From Ruminococcus sp. (lineage in GTDB: Bacteria; Bacillota; Clostridia; Oscillospirales; Acutalibacteraceae), in contig JAFOED010000140.1 in the NCBI GenBank assembly GCA_017380355.1, forward strand, positions 1 through 14,962: a DNA stretch of 14,962 nt, given 5' to 3'. The notes beneath the pieces are model-generated. The model was not told where the DNA came from. It was given only the letters and a program-made list of their open reading frames with translations, and did no database searches. Shown one piece after another: positions 14,804-14,962 of the stretch. The translations under genes and the position numbers were made by a program. Numbering within the stretch: the stretch's first letter is position 1; each line of letters opens with the position of its first letter.

Positions 14804-14961
14804 TGTATCATAAACCTGCGAATTGTCTGTGATACATTCGTTAAACCCTCAACAAAATCGTCAATAAAGTTTTTTGTTGTTATTTCCTTTAGTTTTACTT
14901 CAACAGACAGTCTTTTTGCAGTTTCATCCGTTTTCTTGGCGTTTATCCCAAACAATTCCTC
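14785..14961 (-). CDS. Partial ORF, probable upstream half of the sigma factor
   Basis: This frame is open from the right window edge to a TGA at 14787-14785 and gives 58 residues with a charged helical composition (NAKKTDETAKRLSVEVKL, then FIDDFVEG). Its last ~20 residues (TNVSQTIRRFMIQWKQRN) overlap the sigma frame and look like out-of-frame reading. A one-base shift at GAGGGTTT (near 14843-14850) would continue FIDDFVEG into NECITDNSQVYDT and on into region 4. Sigma region 2 would lie beyond the window. It could instead be an unrelated small gene; the window is too short to decide. Confidence 0.45.
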   Translation of the reverse strand, partial: EELFGINAKKTDETAKRLSVEVKLKEITTKNFIDDFVEGLTNVSQTIRRFMIQWKQRN

Positions 14962-14962
14962 A

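Overview
The window looks like a chromosomal segment of a low-GC Gram-positive bacterium, most likely a gut-type Clostridia member close to Ruminococcus/Oscillospiraceae. The evidence is AT-rich intergenic DNA, strong AAGGAG-type ribosome binding sites, sigma-A-like TTGACA/TATAAT promoters, CCA-encoding tRNA genes, and a typical Bacillota gene set (DUF5711, CvpA, PgsA, a zinc-finger Clp ATPase, heterodimeric ABC exporters, ABC-F, LiaF-like, an ECF-type sigma factor with a membrane partner). The placement is inferred from protein character; no database search was possible.

Layout. Positions 1-4392 (+) form a tight run: the 3' part of a DUF5711 gene, cvpA-like, pgsA-like and a ClpE-like ATPase with an N-terminal four-cysteine zinc finger. 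It ends in two stacked hairpins that also serve the convergent run on the other strand. Positions 4467-8516 (-) are a three-gene operon read from right to left: a DUF308 membrane protein, then two ABC half-transporters whose motif losses are complementary, as expected for one heterodimeric exporter with one active and one degenerate ATP site. Its promoter (TTGCAT-17-TATAAT) is visible.

Positions 8654-9989 are a tRNA neighbourhood: tRNA-Gln(UUG) on the minus strand, a stand-alone SecB-like chaperone gene and tRNA-Gly(UCC) on the plus strand. Right behind tRNA-Gly lies the most unusual part of the window. Its last 15 bases plus its terminator occur three times as direct repeats. Two ungapped 210-bp units, exactly 306 bp apart, each begin with a perfect antisense copy of the tRNA-Gly T-arm region and end with a sense copy of its CCA end plus terminator. 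No integrase or other sizeable gene lies in the array.

Positions 10135-13218 (+) hold an ABC-F ATPase followed by a LiaF-like membrane protein and a DUF4097 protein, closely spaced or overlapping, so probably one envelope- or antibiotic-stress-linked transcription unit. After a bidirectional terminator, the minus strand carries a small membrane protein with its own promoter, a putative membrane anti-sigma factor and, at the right edge, the region-4 part of an ECF-like sigma factor. The sigma factor is split between two frames. The junction contains a G_GGT_TTA heptamer in the right phase for -1 slippage, but a one-base deletion in a GGG run would explain it equally well.
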